A stretch of DNA of 64,000 bases from Nocardioides gansuensis (lineage in GTDB: Bacteria; Actinomycetota; Actinomycetes; Propionibacteriales; Nocardioidaceae), in the NCBI RefSeq assembly GCF_003076135.1, contig NZ_QDGZ01000004.1, forward strand, positions 310,001 to 374,000. Direction: 5' to 3'. Positions 19,206 to 27,426 of the stretch are shown one piece after another. Within the stretch, counting starts at the first letter, position 1. Each line of letters opens with the position of its first letter. The notes under the pieces were generated by a model, which saw nothing but the letters and a program-made list of their open reading frames with translations, was not told where the DNA came from and searched no databases. The translations under genes were made by a program, and so were the position numbers.

Positions 19206-21323
19206 TCAGGGCGCGACGACGCCCTCCCACGGCTCGACCGGCGTGTCGATCTCCGCCATCCTCGCGGCGTACGACGCGTAGGCGCGCCGTGCCTCGCCGT
19301 GGCGCCGGGCGCGGTGCAGCAGCTGCACGTGGAGGACGTGCATCGGCTCGTCGTAGGGGTCCTGCCCGAGCAGGCGGACGACCCAGGGCAGCGCGGCCGC
19401 CGGGGCCTCGCCCGCGGCGAGCAGCGTGACCAGGGCGCGCACGACCTCCGCGCCGAGCCGCTCGATCGCCTCGCGGGGCTCGGCGGCCCAGTCCTCGTAG
19501 AGGTCCTGGGCCAGGAACGCCCCACTGTGGAGGGCGGCGGCCGCGGTGAGCAGGTCCGCGGCCCGGTCCAACCCGGCCGCCGCCGCGGCGAGCGCCTGCT
19601 CGGCCGCGGCGCGGAACTCCTCGACATCGACGGAGACGAGGTCGAGGTCGAGCCGGACCGCCTGGCGGTCGGCCCGGACGAACGCGTCCGGGTCGATGCT
19701 CCGCTCGGGGTCGAGCACCGACCGCAGCTGCGAGAGTGCGACGGACAGCTTGCTCCCGCCCGCGGGGTCGCCCGGCCACAGCAGCTCGCAGAGGTGGTCG
19801 CGGGTCAGCCCCGCCGGTCCGGCCCCCACCAGCAGCTTGAGCAGGGCCCGTGCCTTGCGGGACGGCCAGTCCGCCGAGGTCACGGGCACGCCGTCGCGGT
19901 AGACCACGAAGCTGCCGAGGGCGTGGATCTGCACGGGGTGACGCGGCCCGGCACCGACCGAGCGCAGCGGTCCCGCGGCGGTCCAGGCGTCCGCGTGGAC
20001 CCCCAGCGTCCGCAGGCGCTCGCGGGCCAGCCCGACCTCGAGCGGGCGCCCGGCCAGGCTGGCCACCACCGCCGCGTTGACCGCCGCGCGGACCTCGTTG
20101 CCGGTGCTGGTCCAGATGGACGCGGCCTCCTGCAGGCGAGGGTCCTGCGCAGGGGCGCCGTCGGCCAGCGCCGCTAGCTCGAGGAGGTCGGCGATCGCCG
20201 CCTGGTCGTGGCGCCTGCTCGCCTCAGCGAGCGCCCGCGCGGCGTACCTCCTCGCGGCTGCCTCGTCTCCCACGCCGAGCGCGATCCAGCCGGCCATGGA
20301 GGTCGCGGCCACGTGGCCCAGCACGGCGCGGTCGTCCAGGATCCGCTCGACCAGCCGGCGGGCGCGCGCCGGGTCCTCTCCCAGGGTGACCTGGGCGAGC
20401 CCGGTGCGCGCGCCGAGCACGGTGTCGAGGTCGTTGGAGCGCTCGGCCTCCGTTGCCGACTCACGGAACGCCAGCGCCGCCTGGGCGAGGTTGCCGCGCT
20501 GGGCCTGGATCTGTCCCTCGCGCAGCCACGCGAGGGCCACCATCGGCGATTCGACGGCGATCCAGCCGTCGCGCGCCTTCTGGGCCTCGACGAGTGCCTC
20601 GTCGAGCCGGCCCAGACCGGTGAGCGCCCAGGCGAGGGTTTCCCTCAGGAGCGCACGACCGCTCACGTCGGGTGTGCCGGCATTGAGCTGGAGCGCGTGC
20701 TGGAGCCGCCTCACCGCCTCGGCGTACCGGCCCTCCTCGACCTCGCTGTTGGCGACGTTGTTCTCGGTGCGCACCTGCAGCAGCACGTCCCCCGCCCGCT
20801 CGGCATAGTCCCGGGCAGCGCGGTAGGCGCGGGCGTTGTCGCTGCGCCGCCCGTCCGAGGCGGCGAGCAGGGCCTCCGCGTGCCAGACGCCGGCCAGGGC
20901 TCGGTCGTGGGGGTGAATGGCCAGCAGGCGGCGCGCCTCGGCGATCGCGGCGCGGCACTTGTCGGGATACCCCTGCTGCCAGGCCAGGGAGGCGGTCACG
21001 GCCTGGAGCTCGGCCAGGTCCGACGGTACGTCGCCGTGCTCCACCCGGGCCCGGGCCAGCTCCTCGGTGGCGAGGTCGGAGTGTCCCAGCCAGTAGAGCG
21101 CGAACGCAGCACGCCAGGCGTACGCCGTGGGGTGGGTGCCGTCCGGCCGGGCGATCCTCGCCGCGATGCGCTCCCAGTCGCGCGCGAGCAGCCCGGCGAG
21201 TGCGATCGGCGGGGGCGTGCACAGCGTCTCGAGCAGCGCGTCGTCGGGGACCGCGGCCAGTGCGGTCGCGGTCAGCCCGGCGTCGCTGGGCTGGGGCGCG
21301 ACCTCTGGCGAGTCCGCGGACAT
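19206..21323 (-). CDS. Large TPR regulator with C-terminal SARP-type DNA-binding and BTAD domains
   Basis: A 705-residue putative transcriptional activator. Residues about 30-440 are an Ala/Leu-rich helical-repeat region with TPR-like pairs ('RALAGVWHAEALLAASDGR', 'LAWALTGLGRLDEALVEAQK'). Around 464-560 is an OmpR/SARP winged helix ('IHALGSFVVYRDGVPV', 'SRKARALLKLLV', 'LCELLWPGDPAGGSKLSVAL'). The rest is a BTAD domain ('FLAQDLYEDWAAEPREAIERL', quoted in part: 'YEDWAAEPREAIERL'). Classical SARPs carry the winged helix at the N-terminus, so the order is reversed. No ATPase domain is seen. ATG 21323 follows GGAGGGGG. It probably senses a ligand or protein through the TPR part; the target is unknown. 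Confidence 0.82.
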   Translation of the reverse strand: MSADSPEVAPQPSDAGLTATALAAVPDDALLETLCTPPPIALAGLLARDWERIAARIARPDGTHPTAYAWRAAFALYWLGHSDLATEELARARVEHGDVPSDLAELQAVTASLAWQQGYPDKCRAAIAEARRLLAIHPHDRALAGVWHAEALLAASDGRRSDNARAYRAARDYAERAGDVLLQVRTENNVANSEVEEGRYAEAVRRLQHALQLNAGTPDVSGRALLRETLAWALTGLGRLDEALVEAQKARDGWIAVESPMVALAWLREGQIQAQRGNLAQAALAFRESATEAERSNDLDTVLGARTGLAQVTLGEDPARARRLVERILDDRAVLGHVAATSMAGWIALGVGDEAAARRYAARALAEASRRHDQAAIADLLELAALADGAPAQDPRLQEAASIWTSTGNEVRAAVNAAVVASLAGRPLEVGLARERLRTLGVHADAWTAAGPLRSVGAGPRHPVQIHALGSFVVYRDGVPVTSADWPSRKARALLKLLVGAGPAGLTRDHLCELLWPGDPAGGSKLSVALSQLRSVLDPERSIDPDAFVRADRQAVRLDLDLVSVDVEEFRAAAEQALAAAAAGLDRAADLLTAAAALHSGAFLAQDLYEDWAAEPREAIERLGAEVVRALVTLLAAGEAPAAALPWVVRLLGQDPYDEPMHVLHVQLLHRARRHGEARRAYASYAARMAEIDTPVEPWEGVVAP

Positions 21324-21414
21324 GCCCCACCCCCTCCTCGAGCCCTCCCGCACGAGGGTAGTGCTGGGTGCCCGGCCCGGCAGGGACTTTGAGGATGCCG
21401 TCCGCGGGCGCTGC

Positions 21415-22164
21415 TCAGACGGCCAGCAGCCCCCGGACGAGCGCTGCGGCCGCACCGGTCGAGGCGACGACCACGGTGAGCCCGGCGGCCACCCGGACGC
21501 TCACCACCCGCGCCAGCAGCGTGCCGAGCCCGACGCCGACGCAGACGCCCGCCGCGGCGACCGGCCACACCCACCAGGGCAGCACGCCGGGCGCCGGCGC
21601 CGCTCCGACGAGCGCCTTGGTCACCAGCGAGGTGAGGTTGGCGGTGATCAGGATGGGCTGCAGGGTGGCCGCGAAGCGGCGGTGGTCCCACCCGGTGGCG
21701 AGGGCGTAGGCGGTCAGGGCCGGGCCGCCGACGCCGCAGGTGGTGTTCATGAAGCCGGCCGCCAGTCCCACCGACACTCCCTTCACGGGGCCGTCCACCC
21801 CTGCCCGGAGCCGGCTCAGCGTGAGCGTCGCCGTGAGGGCGACGAGCACCGACCCACCGACGAGGACGTCCAGCCAGGCGGGGTCGACCTCGCGCACGGC
21901 GAGCGCGCCCACGAGCGACCCGGCCACGATCAGCGGGACGAGGCGGGCGAAGCGGCCCCAGTCCACGTGCGCGTGCATCGCGCCGAGGACCAGCAGGGAC
22001 GTCACGATGGCAGCGCCGTTGCTGACGGTCACGCCGGCGACCGGCCCCATGACGAGGGTCAGGACCGGCGCGACGACCATGCCCAGCCCGAGGCCGGCCA
22101 CCCGGTGCAGGCATGCGCCGACGACGACGGCGGCGCAGAGCCCCGCCAGGGTCGTCGTGTCCAT
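21415..22164 (-). CDS. TSUP family (TauE/SafE-like) membrane transporter
   Basis: A 249-residue polytopic protein with about eight hydrophobic spans and the two half-repeats typical of the TauE/SafE (TSUP) family, which exports sulfite, sulfoacetate or similar organosulfur anions. Characteristic glycine/proline segments are 'GLGLGMVVAPVLTLVMGP' near 24 and 'GLAAGFMNTTCGVGGPALTAY' near 133 (quoted in part: 'GFMNTTCGVGGPALTAY'). It lies 91 bases upstream of the SARP-like gene on the same strand. ATG 22164 is fixed by a leaderless -10 box. The substrate is unknown. Confidence 0.87.
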   Translation of the reverse strand: MDTTTLAGLCAAVVVGACLHRVAGLGLGMVVAPVLTLVMGPVAGVTVSNGAAIVTSLLVLGAMHAHVDWGRFARLVPLIVAGSLVGALAVREVDPAWLDVLVGGSVLVALTATLTLSRLRAGVDGPVKGVSVGLAAGFMNTTCGVGGPALTAYALATGWDHRRFAATLQPILITANLTSLVTKALVGAAPAPGVLPWWVWPVAAAGVCVGVGLGTLLARVVSVRVAAGLTVVVASTGAAAALVRGLLAV

Positions 22165-22170
22165 CCGGCC

Positions 22171-22176
22171 ACGCTA
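22171..22176 (-). promoter_or_regulatory. -10 box TAGCGT, leaderless promoter of TSUP gene
   Basis: Read on the minus strand, TAGCGT ends 6 nt before ATG 22164. It lies in a 37-base gap after the SDR gene, so the transporter can be transcribed on its own. Confidence 0.6.
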
Positions 22177-22201
22177 TCGAGATGGGCGGCCGGGGACCGA
22201 C

Positions 22202-23119
22202 TCAGAACACCGGGCGGCCCCCGGTCACCCCGATCACCGTGCCGGAGACATAGCTGGCCTCCTCCGGCGAGGCCAGGAACACATAGGCCCCCGCCAGCTC
22301 GGAGGGCTGCGCCGCCCGGCCCAGCGGCGTCTCGGCGCCGAACTTCTCCACGTCCTGGGCCCGCCGGGTCGCCGGCTGCAGCGGCGTCCACACCGGCCCG
22401 GGGGCGACCGCGTTCACGCGGATGCCCCGCGGCCCGAGCGCGGCCGCCAGGTTGACCGTGAGGTTGTTGACCGCCGCCTTCGTCGCGGCGTAGTCCAGCA
22501 GCGGGGTGGACGGGTCGTAGGCCTGCACCGAGCTGGTGTTGATGATCGACGCGCCGTCACCGAGGTGCGGCGCGGCCGCCTTGCACAGCCACAGGATCGC
22601 GTCGAAGTTGGTGCGCAGCGTGCGCTCCACCGTCTCGGGGGTCAGCCCGTCGAGGGCATCTCCGTCGCGGGCCCAGTGGAAGCCGGCGTTGTTGACCAGG
22701 ATGTCGAGCCCGCCGAGCCCCTCCACGGCGTCGGTGACGACCTGCTCGCAGGTCTCGCGCTCCACGAGGTCGCCCGGCACGAGCACGGCGTTGCGGCCGG
22801 CCTCGCGCACCAGCCGCGCGGTCTCCTCGGCGTCCTCCTGCTCGGCCTCCAGGTAGCTGATCGCCACGTCGGCACCCTCGCGCGCGAAGGCGATCGCCAC
22901 GGCCCGGCCGATGCCGGAGTCGGCGCCGGTGACCAGGGCCTTGAGACCAGTGAGCCGGTCGCGACCGACCCACGTCTCCTCGCCGTGGTCGGGGATCGGG
23001 TCCATCCTGCCCGTGAGGCCCGGGGGGTCCTGCTCCTGCGGCGGGAACCCGCCCTTGTCGTCCTTCCGCACCATCGACTCCGCGCGCCGTACGACGTCGG
23101 GCTTGGCGGCCTCGGGCAT
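22202..23119 (-). CDS. SDR family oxidoreductase with N-terminal extension (general-stress type)
   Basis: A 305-residue short-chain dehydrogenase with a Rossmann fold. The first 55 residues form an extension ('[19 protein letters not shown]...') typical of the YhdF/YdaD-like general-stress SDR group, cited here as '[17 protein letters not shown]'. Cofactor motif '[15 protein letters not shown]' is near 64, '[10 protein letters not shown]' near 143, the catalytic Ser in 'INTSSVQAY' near 191 and YxxxK as 'YAATKAAVN' near 205; 'ISYLEAE' suggests NADP or NAD use that I cannot decide. ATG 23119 follows GAGGAGA. The substrate is unknown; the group is linked to stress survival. Confidence 0.88.
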   Translation of the reverse strand: MPEAAKPDVVRRAESMVRKDDKGGFPPQEQDPPGLTGRMDPIPDHGEETWVGRDRLTGLKALVTGADSGIGRAVAIAFAREGADVAISYLEAEQEDAEETARLVREAGRNAVLVPGDLVERETCEQVVTDAVEGLGGLDILVNNAGFHWARDGDALDGLTPETVERTLRTNFDAILWLCKAAAPHLGDGASIINTSSVQAYDPSTPLLDYAATKAAVNNLTVNLAAALGPRGIRVNAVAPGPVWTPLQPATRRAQDVEKFGAETPLGRAAQPSELAGAYVFLASPEEASYVSGTVIGVTGGRPVF

Positions 23120-23282
23120 CGTGCTCTCCTCTCGATCGGCTGCCCGGGGCGGTACCCACGCCGACGCGGGGGATCACCCGGTCCAGCTCGAGGCTGCCTC
23201 GGGCGCGATTCCGGCCGTCGTTCGTGCGGCGATAGACTCCACCGACTCCCACCACGCAACGAGTAAGGGCTATCTGCGCGCC
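23120..23282. promoter_or_regulatory. 163-bp divergent region between SDR gene and efp
   Basis: On the plus strand TAGACT at 23233-23238 is the best -10 candidate for efp, giving a leader of roughly 40 nt that contains AAGGG (23265-23269) ahead of ATG 23283. On the minus side the SDR gene has its own GAGGAGA ribosome site. Nothing else stands out. Confidence 0.4.
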
Positions 23283-23846
23283 ATGGCAACCACCAACGAC
23301 CTCAAGAACGGCATGGTCCTCAACATCGAGGGCCAGCTGTGGACCGTGATCGAGTTCCAGCACGTCAAGCCCGGCAAGGGCCCGGCGTTCGTGCGCACGA
23401 AGCTCAAGAACGTCGAGTCCAACAAGACCGTCGACAAGACGTTCAACGCCGGCACGAAGGTCGAGACCGCCAACGTCGACAAGCGCACGATGCAGTACCT
23501 CTACAACGACGGCTCCAACTACGTCTTCATGGACACGTCGACCTACGACCAGCTCGAGGTCTCGCCCGAGGTCGTCGGCGAGGCCAAGAACTTCATGCTC
23601 GAGAACCAGGAGGCCATCGTGGCCACCAACGAGGGGCGGGTGCTCTTCGTCGAGCTGCCGGCCTCGGTCGAGCTGCTGATCGCCGAGACCGAGCCGGGCC
23701 TCCAGGGTGACCGCTCCACCGGCGGCACCAAGCCCGCGACGCTCGAGACCGGTCATCAGATCCAGGTCCCGCTCTTCATCACCTCCGGCGAGAAGGTCAA
23801 GGTCGACACCCGCGACTCCTCCTACCTCGGCCGCGTCAAGGCCTGA
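23283..23846 (+). CDS. efp: Translation elongation factor P, PGKGP-loop type
   Basis: A 187-residue, tRNA-shaped EF-P that rescues ribosomes stalled on polyproline. Domain I begins '[17 protein letters not shown]' and carries the loop '[15 protein letters not shown]' near 30-44, with the lysine at the tip. The C-terminal domain holds '[20 protein letters not shown]' near 145. The tip fits the PGKGP subfamily, which work on Corynebacterium glutamicum EF-P reported to be active without modification; no EpmA or EpmB homologue is in this window. The nusB start lies one base after its stop. Confidence 0.96.
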   Translation: MATTNDLKNGMVLNIEGQLWTVIEFQHVKPGKGPAFVRTKLKNVESNKTVDKTFNAGTKVETANVDKRTMQYLYNDGSNYVFMDTSTYDQLEVSPEVVGEAKNFMLENQEAIVATNEGRVLFVELPASVELLIAETEPGLQGDRSTGGTKPATLETGHQIQVPLFITSGEKVKVDTRDSSYLGRVKA

Positions 23847-23847
23847 G

Positions 23848-24255
23848 GTGTCGGCTCGCGGGAAGGCCCGCAAGCGGGCGCTCGACATCCTCTATGCCTC
23901 GGAGATGCGCTCCGAGGACCCCGTGGCCGCGCTCGACCGTGCGATCGCGGAGGGCGAGGGCCCGACCAACGACTACACCAGCGTGCTGGTGCGCGGCGTG
24001 GTCGAGCACCGGGAGCGGATCGACGAGCTGCTGGCGTCCTACTCCCAGGGCTGGACGCTGGAGCGGATGCCGGCCGTCGACCGCAACGTGCTGCGGCTGG
24101 GCGCCTTCGAGCTGCTCTACGTGGAGGACGTGCCCGACGCCGTCGCGGTGAGCGAGGCGACGGCGCTGGTGCGCCAGCTGTCGACCGACGAGTCGCCGAC
24201 GTTCGTCAACGGCGTGCTCGGTGCGATCCAGCGGGACCTGCCGACCCTGTCCTAA
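23848..24255 (+). CDS. nusB: Transcription antitermination protein NusB
   Basis: A 135-residue all-helical NusB protein. With NusE (ribosomal protein S10) it binds boxA RNA and supports rRNA antitermination. Family text is clear: 'ARKRALDILYASEMR' at about 7-21, 'WTLERMPAVDRNVLRLGAFELLY' near 71-93 (quoted in part: 'RMPAVDRNVLRLGAFELLY'), 'VAVSEATALVRQLSTDESPTFVNGVLGAI' near 102 (in part: 'DESPTFVNGVLGAI'). GTG 23848 starts one base after the efp stop, so they are coupled. The efp-nusB order is conserved in actinomycetes, usually next to the aro genes. Confidence 0.95.
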   Translation: MSARGKARKRALDILYASEMRSEDPVAALDRAIAEGEGPTNDYTSVLVRGVVEHRERIDELLASYSQGWTLERMPAVDRNVLRLGAFELLYVEDVPDAVAVSEATALVRQLSTDESPTFVNGVLGAIQRDLPTLS

Positions 24256-24272
24256 GTGGTGTGCCTGCGCCT

Positions 24273-24278
24273 TACAGT
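24273..24278 (+). promoter_or_regulatory. -10 box TACAGT, leaderless promoter
   Basis: TACAGT ends 6 nt before ATG 24285, in the 29-base gap after nusB. It sets the start of the DUF1206 gene and separates it from the efp-nusB transcript. Confidence 0.6.
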
Positions 24279-24284
24279 GCAGGC

Positions 24285-25106
24285 ATGGCAGACACCGGCT
24301 CGGATGTCCAGGACGCGGGCGAGGACGCGTACGACTCGATCTGGGTCGACCGCGGCGCCCGTGTCGGCCTGGTCGCCTACGGCGTCGTCCACCTCCTCGT
24401 CGGCTGGCTCGCGCTGCAGCTGGCGCTGGGGGAGCGGTCCGCCAGCGCGAGCAGCGCGGGCGCCCTGCACGAGCTCGCTCAGCAGCCGCTCGGCAGCGCC
24501 CTGGTCTGGGCCGTGGCGGTCGGCATGCTGCTCCTGGTGGTCTGGCGGCTGCTGGAGGCCGGCTTCGGCCATCGGGAGGAGCACGACGACACCACTCGCT
24601 GGCGCAAGCGGGCCGCCTCGCTCCTCAAGGCAGTCGTGTACGGCGCGCTCGGCTGGAGCGCGGTGATGGTGGCCGTCGGCGAGGGCTCCCGCGGGGGCAG
24701 GTCGTCGACGACCGCGCGCCTGATGGACCTCCCGGCGGGGCAGTGGCTGGTGGGCGCTGCCGGCCTGGTCGTCGCCGGCTACGGCCTCAACCTGGTGCGC
24801 CGCGGGTGGACCGAGAAGTTCGCCGAGCACCTCGAGCCGCAGGCGCGCACCGGCCGCAGCGGCACGGCGTACGTCCTGCTCGGCAAGGCCGGCCACTTCG
24901 CCAAGGGCGCCGCCATCGTGCTGGTGGGTGGGCTCACCGTCTACGCGGCCGTCAGGCACCGGCCGAAGGAGTCGGGTGGCCTCGACAAGGCGCTCCAGAC
25001 CCTGCTGGAGCAGCCCTTCGGGCAGGTCGCCCTGATCGCGATCGCCGTCGGCATCGGCTGCTACGGGTTGTTCTGCTTCGCCCGCGCGAGGTACCTCAAC
25101 CGCTGA
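24285..25106 (+). CDS. DUF1206 domain membrane protein
   Basis: A 273-residue membrane protein with six hydrophobic spans arranged as three two-span repeats, the pattern of DUF1206. The repeat openings are visible as 'GARVGLVAYGVVHLLVGWLA' (about 24), 'LLKAVVYGALGWSAVMVAVG' (about 112) and 'LGKAGHFAKGAAIVLVGGLT' (about 206). The N-terminus is acidic and cytoplasmic ('DVQDAGEDAYDS'). No function is established for the family. It follows nusB but has its own leaderless promoter. It is convergent with the TetR gene, whose stop lies nine bases away. Confidence 0.85.
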   Translation: MADTGSDVQDAGEDAYDSIWVDRGARVGLVAYGVVHLLVGWLALQLALGERSASASSAGALHELAQQPLGSALVWAVAVGMLLLVVWRLLEAGFGHREEHDDTTRWRKRAASLLKAVVYGALGWSAVMVAVGEGSRGGRSSTTARLMDLPAGQWLVGAAGLVVAGYGLNLVRRGWTEKFAEHLEPQARTGRSGTAYVLLGKAGHFAKGAAIVLVGGLTVYAAVRHRPKESGGLDKALQTLLEQPFGQVALIAIAVGIGCYGLFCFARARYLNR

Positions 25107-25115
25107 CGCCGAGCC

Positions 25116-25814
25116 TCAGACGCCCTGCGTCGCCACCGCCAGCGCCGAGGTGACGAGGTAGTGCTTGACCTGGTCGGGGGAGATCTCGTCGATGACGGGC
25201 ATGCCCGGCGCGGCCTCCATCACCAGGATGCCGACGCGGGCGAGCTGGAGGGCACCGAGGCCGCTGGCGTAGAGCGTGTTGGCGAGCAGCCTGGGATCGG
25301 CGACCTTGAAGTCGCCGGCCTCCACGCCCGCCTCGATCGCCTCGGTCAGCAGCGTGAGGCAGCCGGTGATGCCGCGGCCGAGGCGGAACATCGCGCTCTC
25401 GCTGATCTCCTCGAGCAGCTCGGGCCCGGTGCGGCGCATCAGCGTCTGGGCACAGTCGACGAAGGCGGGGTGCTCGATGCCGTAGTCGACGAACGCCTCG
25501 ACGATCGCGCGCATCCGGTCGCGGGCCGAGCCCTCGCTCGCGATGGCCTCGGCGAGCACGCCGCGGAGCTCCTCGAGGTAGCCGACCAGGGTGAGCGCGA
25601 AGAGCTCCTCCTTGCCGGTGAAGTGGCGGTAGACGATCGCGCGGTTGATGCCGACGGCCTGCGCGATGTCCTCGATCTGGGCGTCGCGGACGCCGCGCTC
25701 GTCGAAGAGCTGGCGGGTCGCGTCGATGATCTCCTTCTCGCGCTGGCGCCGGCGCGAGGCCGCCGCGGACCTGCGCCCGTCGCCGCGGTCGCGTGGGGTC
25801 TCCAGGGTGGCCAT
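25116..25814 (-). CDS. TetR/AcrR family transcriptional regulator
   Basis: A 232-residue one-component regulator. The N-terminal helix-turn-helix is seen in 'IIDATRQLFDERGVRDAQIEDIAQAVGINRAIVYRHFTGKEELF' (about 25-68; quoted key pieces are 'AQIEDIAQAVGINRAIVYRHF'). The helical C-terminal part would bind a ligand and dimerise. A basic N-terminal arm ('RRSAAASRRRQREK') precedes the domain. ATG 25814 is fixed by a leaderless -10 box; a longer upstream frame runs through the operator. A 19-bp palindrome just upstream suggests autoregulation. The gene downstream on this strand is convergent, so its targets lie elsewhere or it controls mainly itself. Confidence 0.9.
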   Translation of the reverse strand: MATLETPRDRGDGRRSAAASRRRQREKEIIDATRQLFDERGVRDAQIEDIAQAVGINRAIVYRHFTGKEELFALTLVGYLEELRGVLAEAIASEGSARDRMRAIVEAFVDYGIEHPAFVDCAQTLMRRTGPELLEEISESAMFRLGRGITGCLTLLTEAIEAGVEAGDFKVADPRLLANTLYASGLGALQLARVGILVMEAAPGMPVIDEISPDQVKHYLVTSALAVATQGV

Positions 25815-25820
25815 GCCGGA

Positions 25821-25826
25821 AGTGTA
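25821..25826 (-). promoter_or_regulatory. -10 box TACACT, leaderless promoter of tetR-type gene
   Basis: On the minus strand TACACT ends 6 nt before ATG 25814. The region where a -35 box would lie is occupied by the palindrome at 25833-25851. Confidence 0.6.
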
Positions 25827-25832
25827 AATGGT

Positions 25833-25851
25833 GTGCAACCTGCAGTTGCAC
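25833..25851. promoter_or_regulatory. Palindromic operator, probable TetR autoregulatory site
   Basis: Perfect inverted repeat GTGCAAC-N5-GTTGCAC. Size (19 bp) and position, directly upstream of the -10 box of the TetR-type gene and over its -35 region, are what a repressing TetR operator would show. ligB upstream reads toward it, so it serves only the regulator gene locally. Confidence 0.65.
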
Positions 25852-25874
25852 GCGTGCGACAAGGAGTCCGCGGC

Positions 25875-27392
25875 TCAGGACCGCGCCAGGCGGAGCACGT
25901 CCTCGAGGGTGTCGGCGTCGGCGGCGGTCTTGTCGTCGCGGTAGCGCACCACCCTCGCGAACCGCAGCGCCACGCCTCCGGGATAGCGGCTGGAGCGCTG
26001 GAGGCCGTCGAAGGCGATCTCGACGACCTGCTCGGGCCGGAGGTGTACGACGTGGCCCTCGCGCCGGGCCTCGAGGGAGAGGAAGCGCTCGGTCTGCCAG
26101 GCCAGCATCTGGTCGGTCATCCCCTTGAAGGTCTTCCCGAGCATCACGAAGCCGCCCTCGGGGTCGCGGGCGCCGAGGTGGATGTTGGAGAGGAACCCCT
26201 GGCGCCGCCCGCTGCCCCACTCGACGGCGAGCACGACCAGGTCGAAGGTGTGCACCGGCTTGACCTTCACCCAGGCCGAGCCGCGGCGACCCGCTTCGTA
26301 CGGCGCGGCGAGGTCCTTGACGACGACGCCCTCGTGGCCGGCGGCCAGCGTCTCCCTGACGTAGTCGGCGGCGCGCACCGGGTCGTCGGTGACCAGTCGG
26401 CCGACCCGCCAGGACTGCGGGACGAGCTCGTCGAGCACGGCCATCCGCTCGTGGCCGGGTGAGTCGAGCAGGTCGCGGCCGTCGACGTGCAGCACGTCGA
26501 AGAAGTGCGGTGTCACGACCGTGCCGGACGCCTGGGCGGTGCGGGAGGCCGTCTCCTGGAAGGGCCGCGGCCGCCCGTCCTCGTCGAGCGCGAGGGCCTC
26601 CCCGTCGAGCACCAGCCGCTGGGCCGGGAGGCCGCGGACCACCTCCACCACCTCGGGCAGCCGTGCGGTGATGTCGTCGAGGCTCCGGGTCACCACGAGG
26701 ACGTCGTCTCCGTCGCGGTGCACCTGGATGCGAATGCCGTCGAGCTTGGCGTCGACGGCCACCGGGCCGCCGCCGGCCGCCTTGGCCAGGGCGGCCTCGA
26801 TGTCCGGCGCGCTGGAGGCGAGCATGGGCAGGATCGGGCGGCCCACCTCGAGCCCGACGGTGGCGAGCGCGCCCTGGCCGCCGTGGAAGGCGGTCACTGC
26901 GGCGGTGAGCGTGCTGCCCGACAGCATCGCGGCGCGGCGTACGTCGCGGAGCGGGATGGCGGTGACCTCGGCGACGGCCTCCTGGACCAGCGCGTCGAGC
27001 GCGCCCTGCCGGAGGTTGCCGGTCACCACGCCCTGCAGCCAGGCCTGCTCCTCGGCGGTCGCCCTCCCGAAGAGCGACTCCACCGCCTCCCGGCGCGCCG
27101 CCTGCGAGCCCGCGCCGGACAGCCGGGACAGCGCCTCGAAGGCCTGGTCCACCTCCGCCACGGTCAGGCTCGGCTCGGCTGCCGGTGGGGGCAGCGTGCT
27201 GACACCGCGCCAGCCCAGGCCGGTGCGCCGCTGCCGCAGGGTGCCGCCGAGGTAGGAGACCACGATCTCCGCCTCGTCGGGACCGGCGCCCATAGCCCGC
27301 CGGAGCAGCTGGGCGAGCGCGGTCACCTTCTCCTTGCGCGACCGGGTGGCCGCGACCGTCCGGGACGTGGCCACGACATCAGCGAGCAGCAT
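25875..27392 (-). CDS. ligB: ATP-dependent DNA ligase, LigB type
   Basis: A 505-residue ATP-dependent DNA ligase that closely resembles mycobacterial LigB in length and text. The N-terminal DNA-binding domain starts 'MLLADVVATSRTVAATRSR'. The adenylation site is 'DAKLDGIRIQVHR' with the nucleophilic Lys near 216. Further nucleotidyltransferase motifs are 'DGEALAL', 'FFDVLHVDG', 'EGVVVKD' and 'WVKVKPVHT' near 400. The C-terminal OB fold ends 'RFARVVRYRDDKTAADAD'. The start is ATG 27392 (family N-terminus); ATG 27401 in frame is possible. No Ku or LigD partner lies nearby, so a role in end joining is not indicated. Confidence 0.94.
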   Translation of the reverse strand: MLLADVVATSRTVAATRSRKEKVTALAQLLRRAMGAGPDEAEIVVSYLGGTLRQRRTGLGWRGVSTLPPPAAEPSLTVAEVDQAFEALSRLSGAGSQAARREAVESLFGRATAEEQAWLQGVVTGNLRQGALDALVQEAVAEVTAIPLRDVRRAAMLSGSTLTAAVTAFHGGQGALATVGLEVGRPILPMLASSAPDIEAALAKAAGGGPVAVDAKLDGIRIQVHRDGDDVLVVTRSLDDITARLPEVVEVVRGLPAQRLVLDGEALALDEDGRPRPFQETASRTAQASGTVVTPHFFDVLHVDGRDLLDSPGHERMAVLDELVPQSWRVGRLVTDDPVRAADYVRETLAAGHEGVVVKDLAAPYEAGRRGSAWVKVKPVHTFDLVVLAVEWGSGRRQGFLSNIHLGARDPEGGFVMLGKTFKGMTDQMLAWQTERFLSLEARREGHVVHLRPEQVVEIAFDGLQRSSRYPGGVALRFARVVRYRDDKTAADADTLEDVLRLARS

Positions 27393-27426
27393 GGGACACA
27401 TCCAATCCGGGGCCACCGACACCGGC

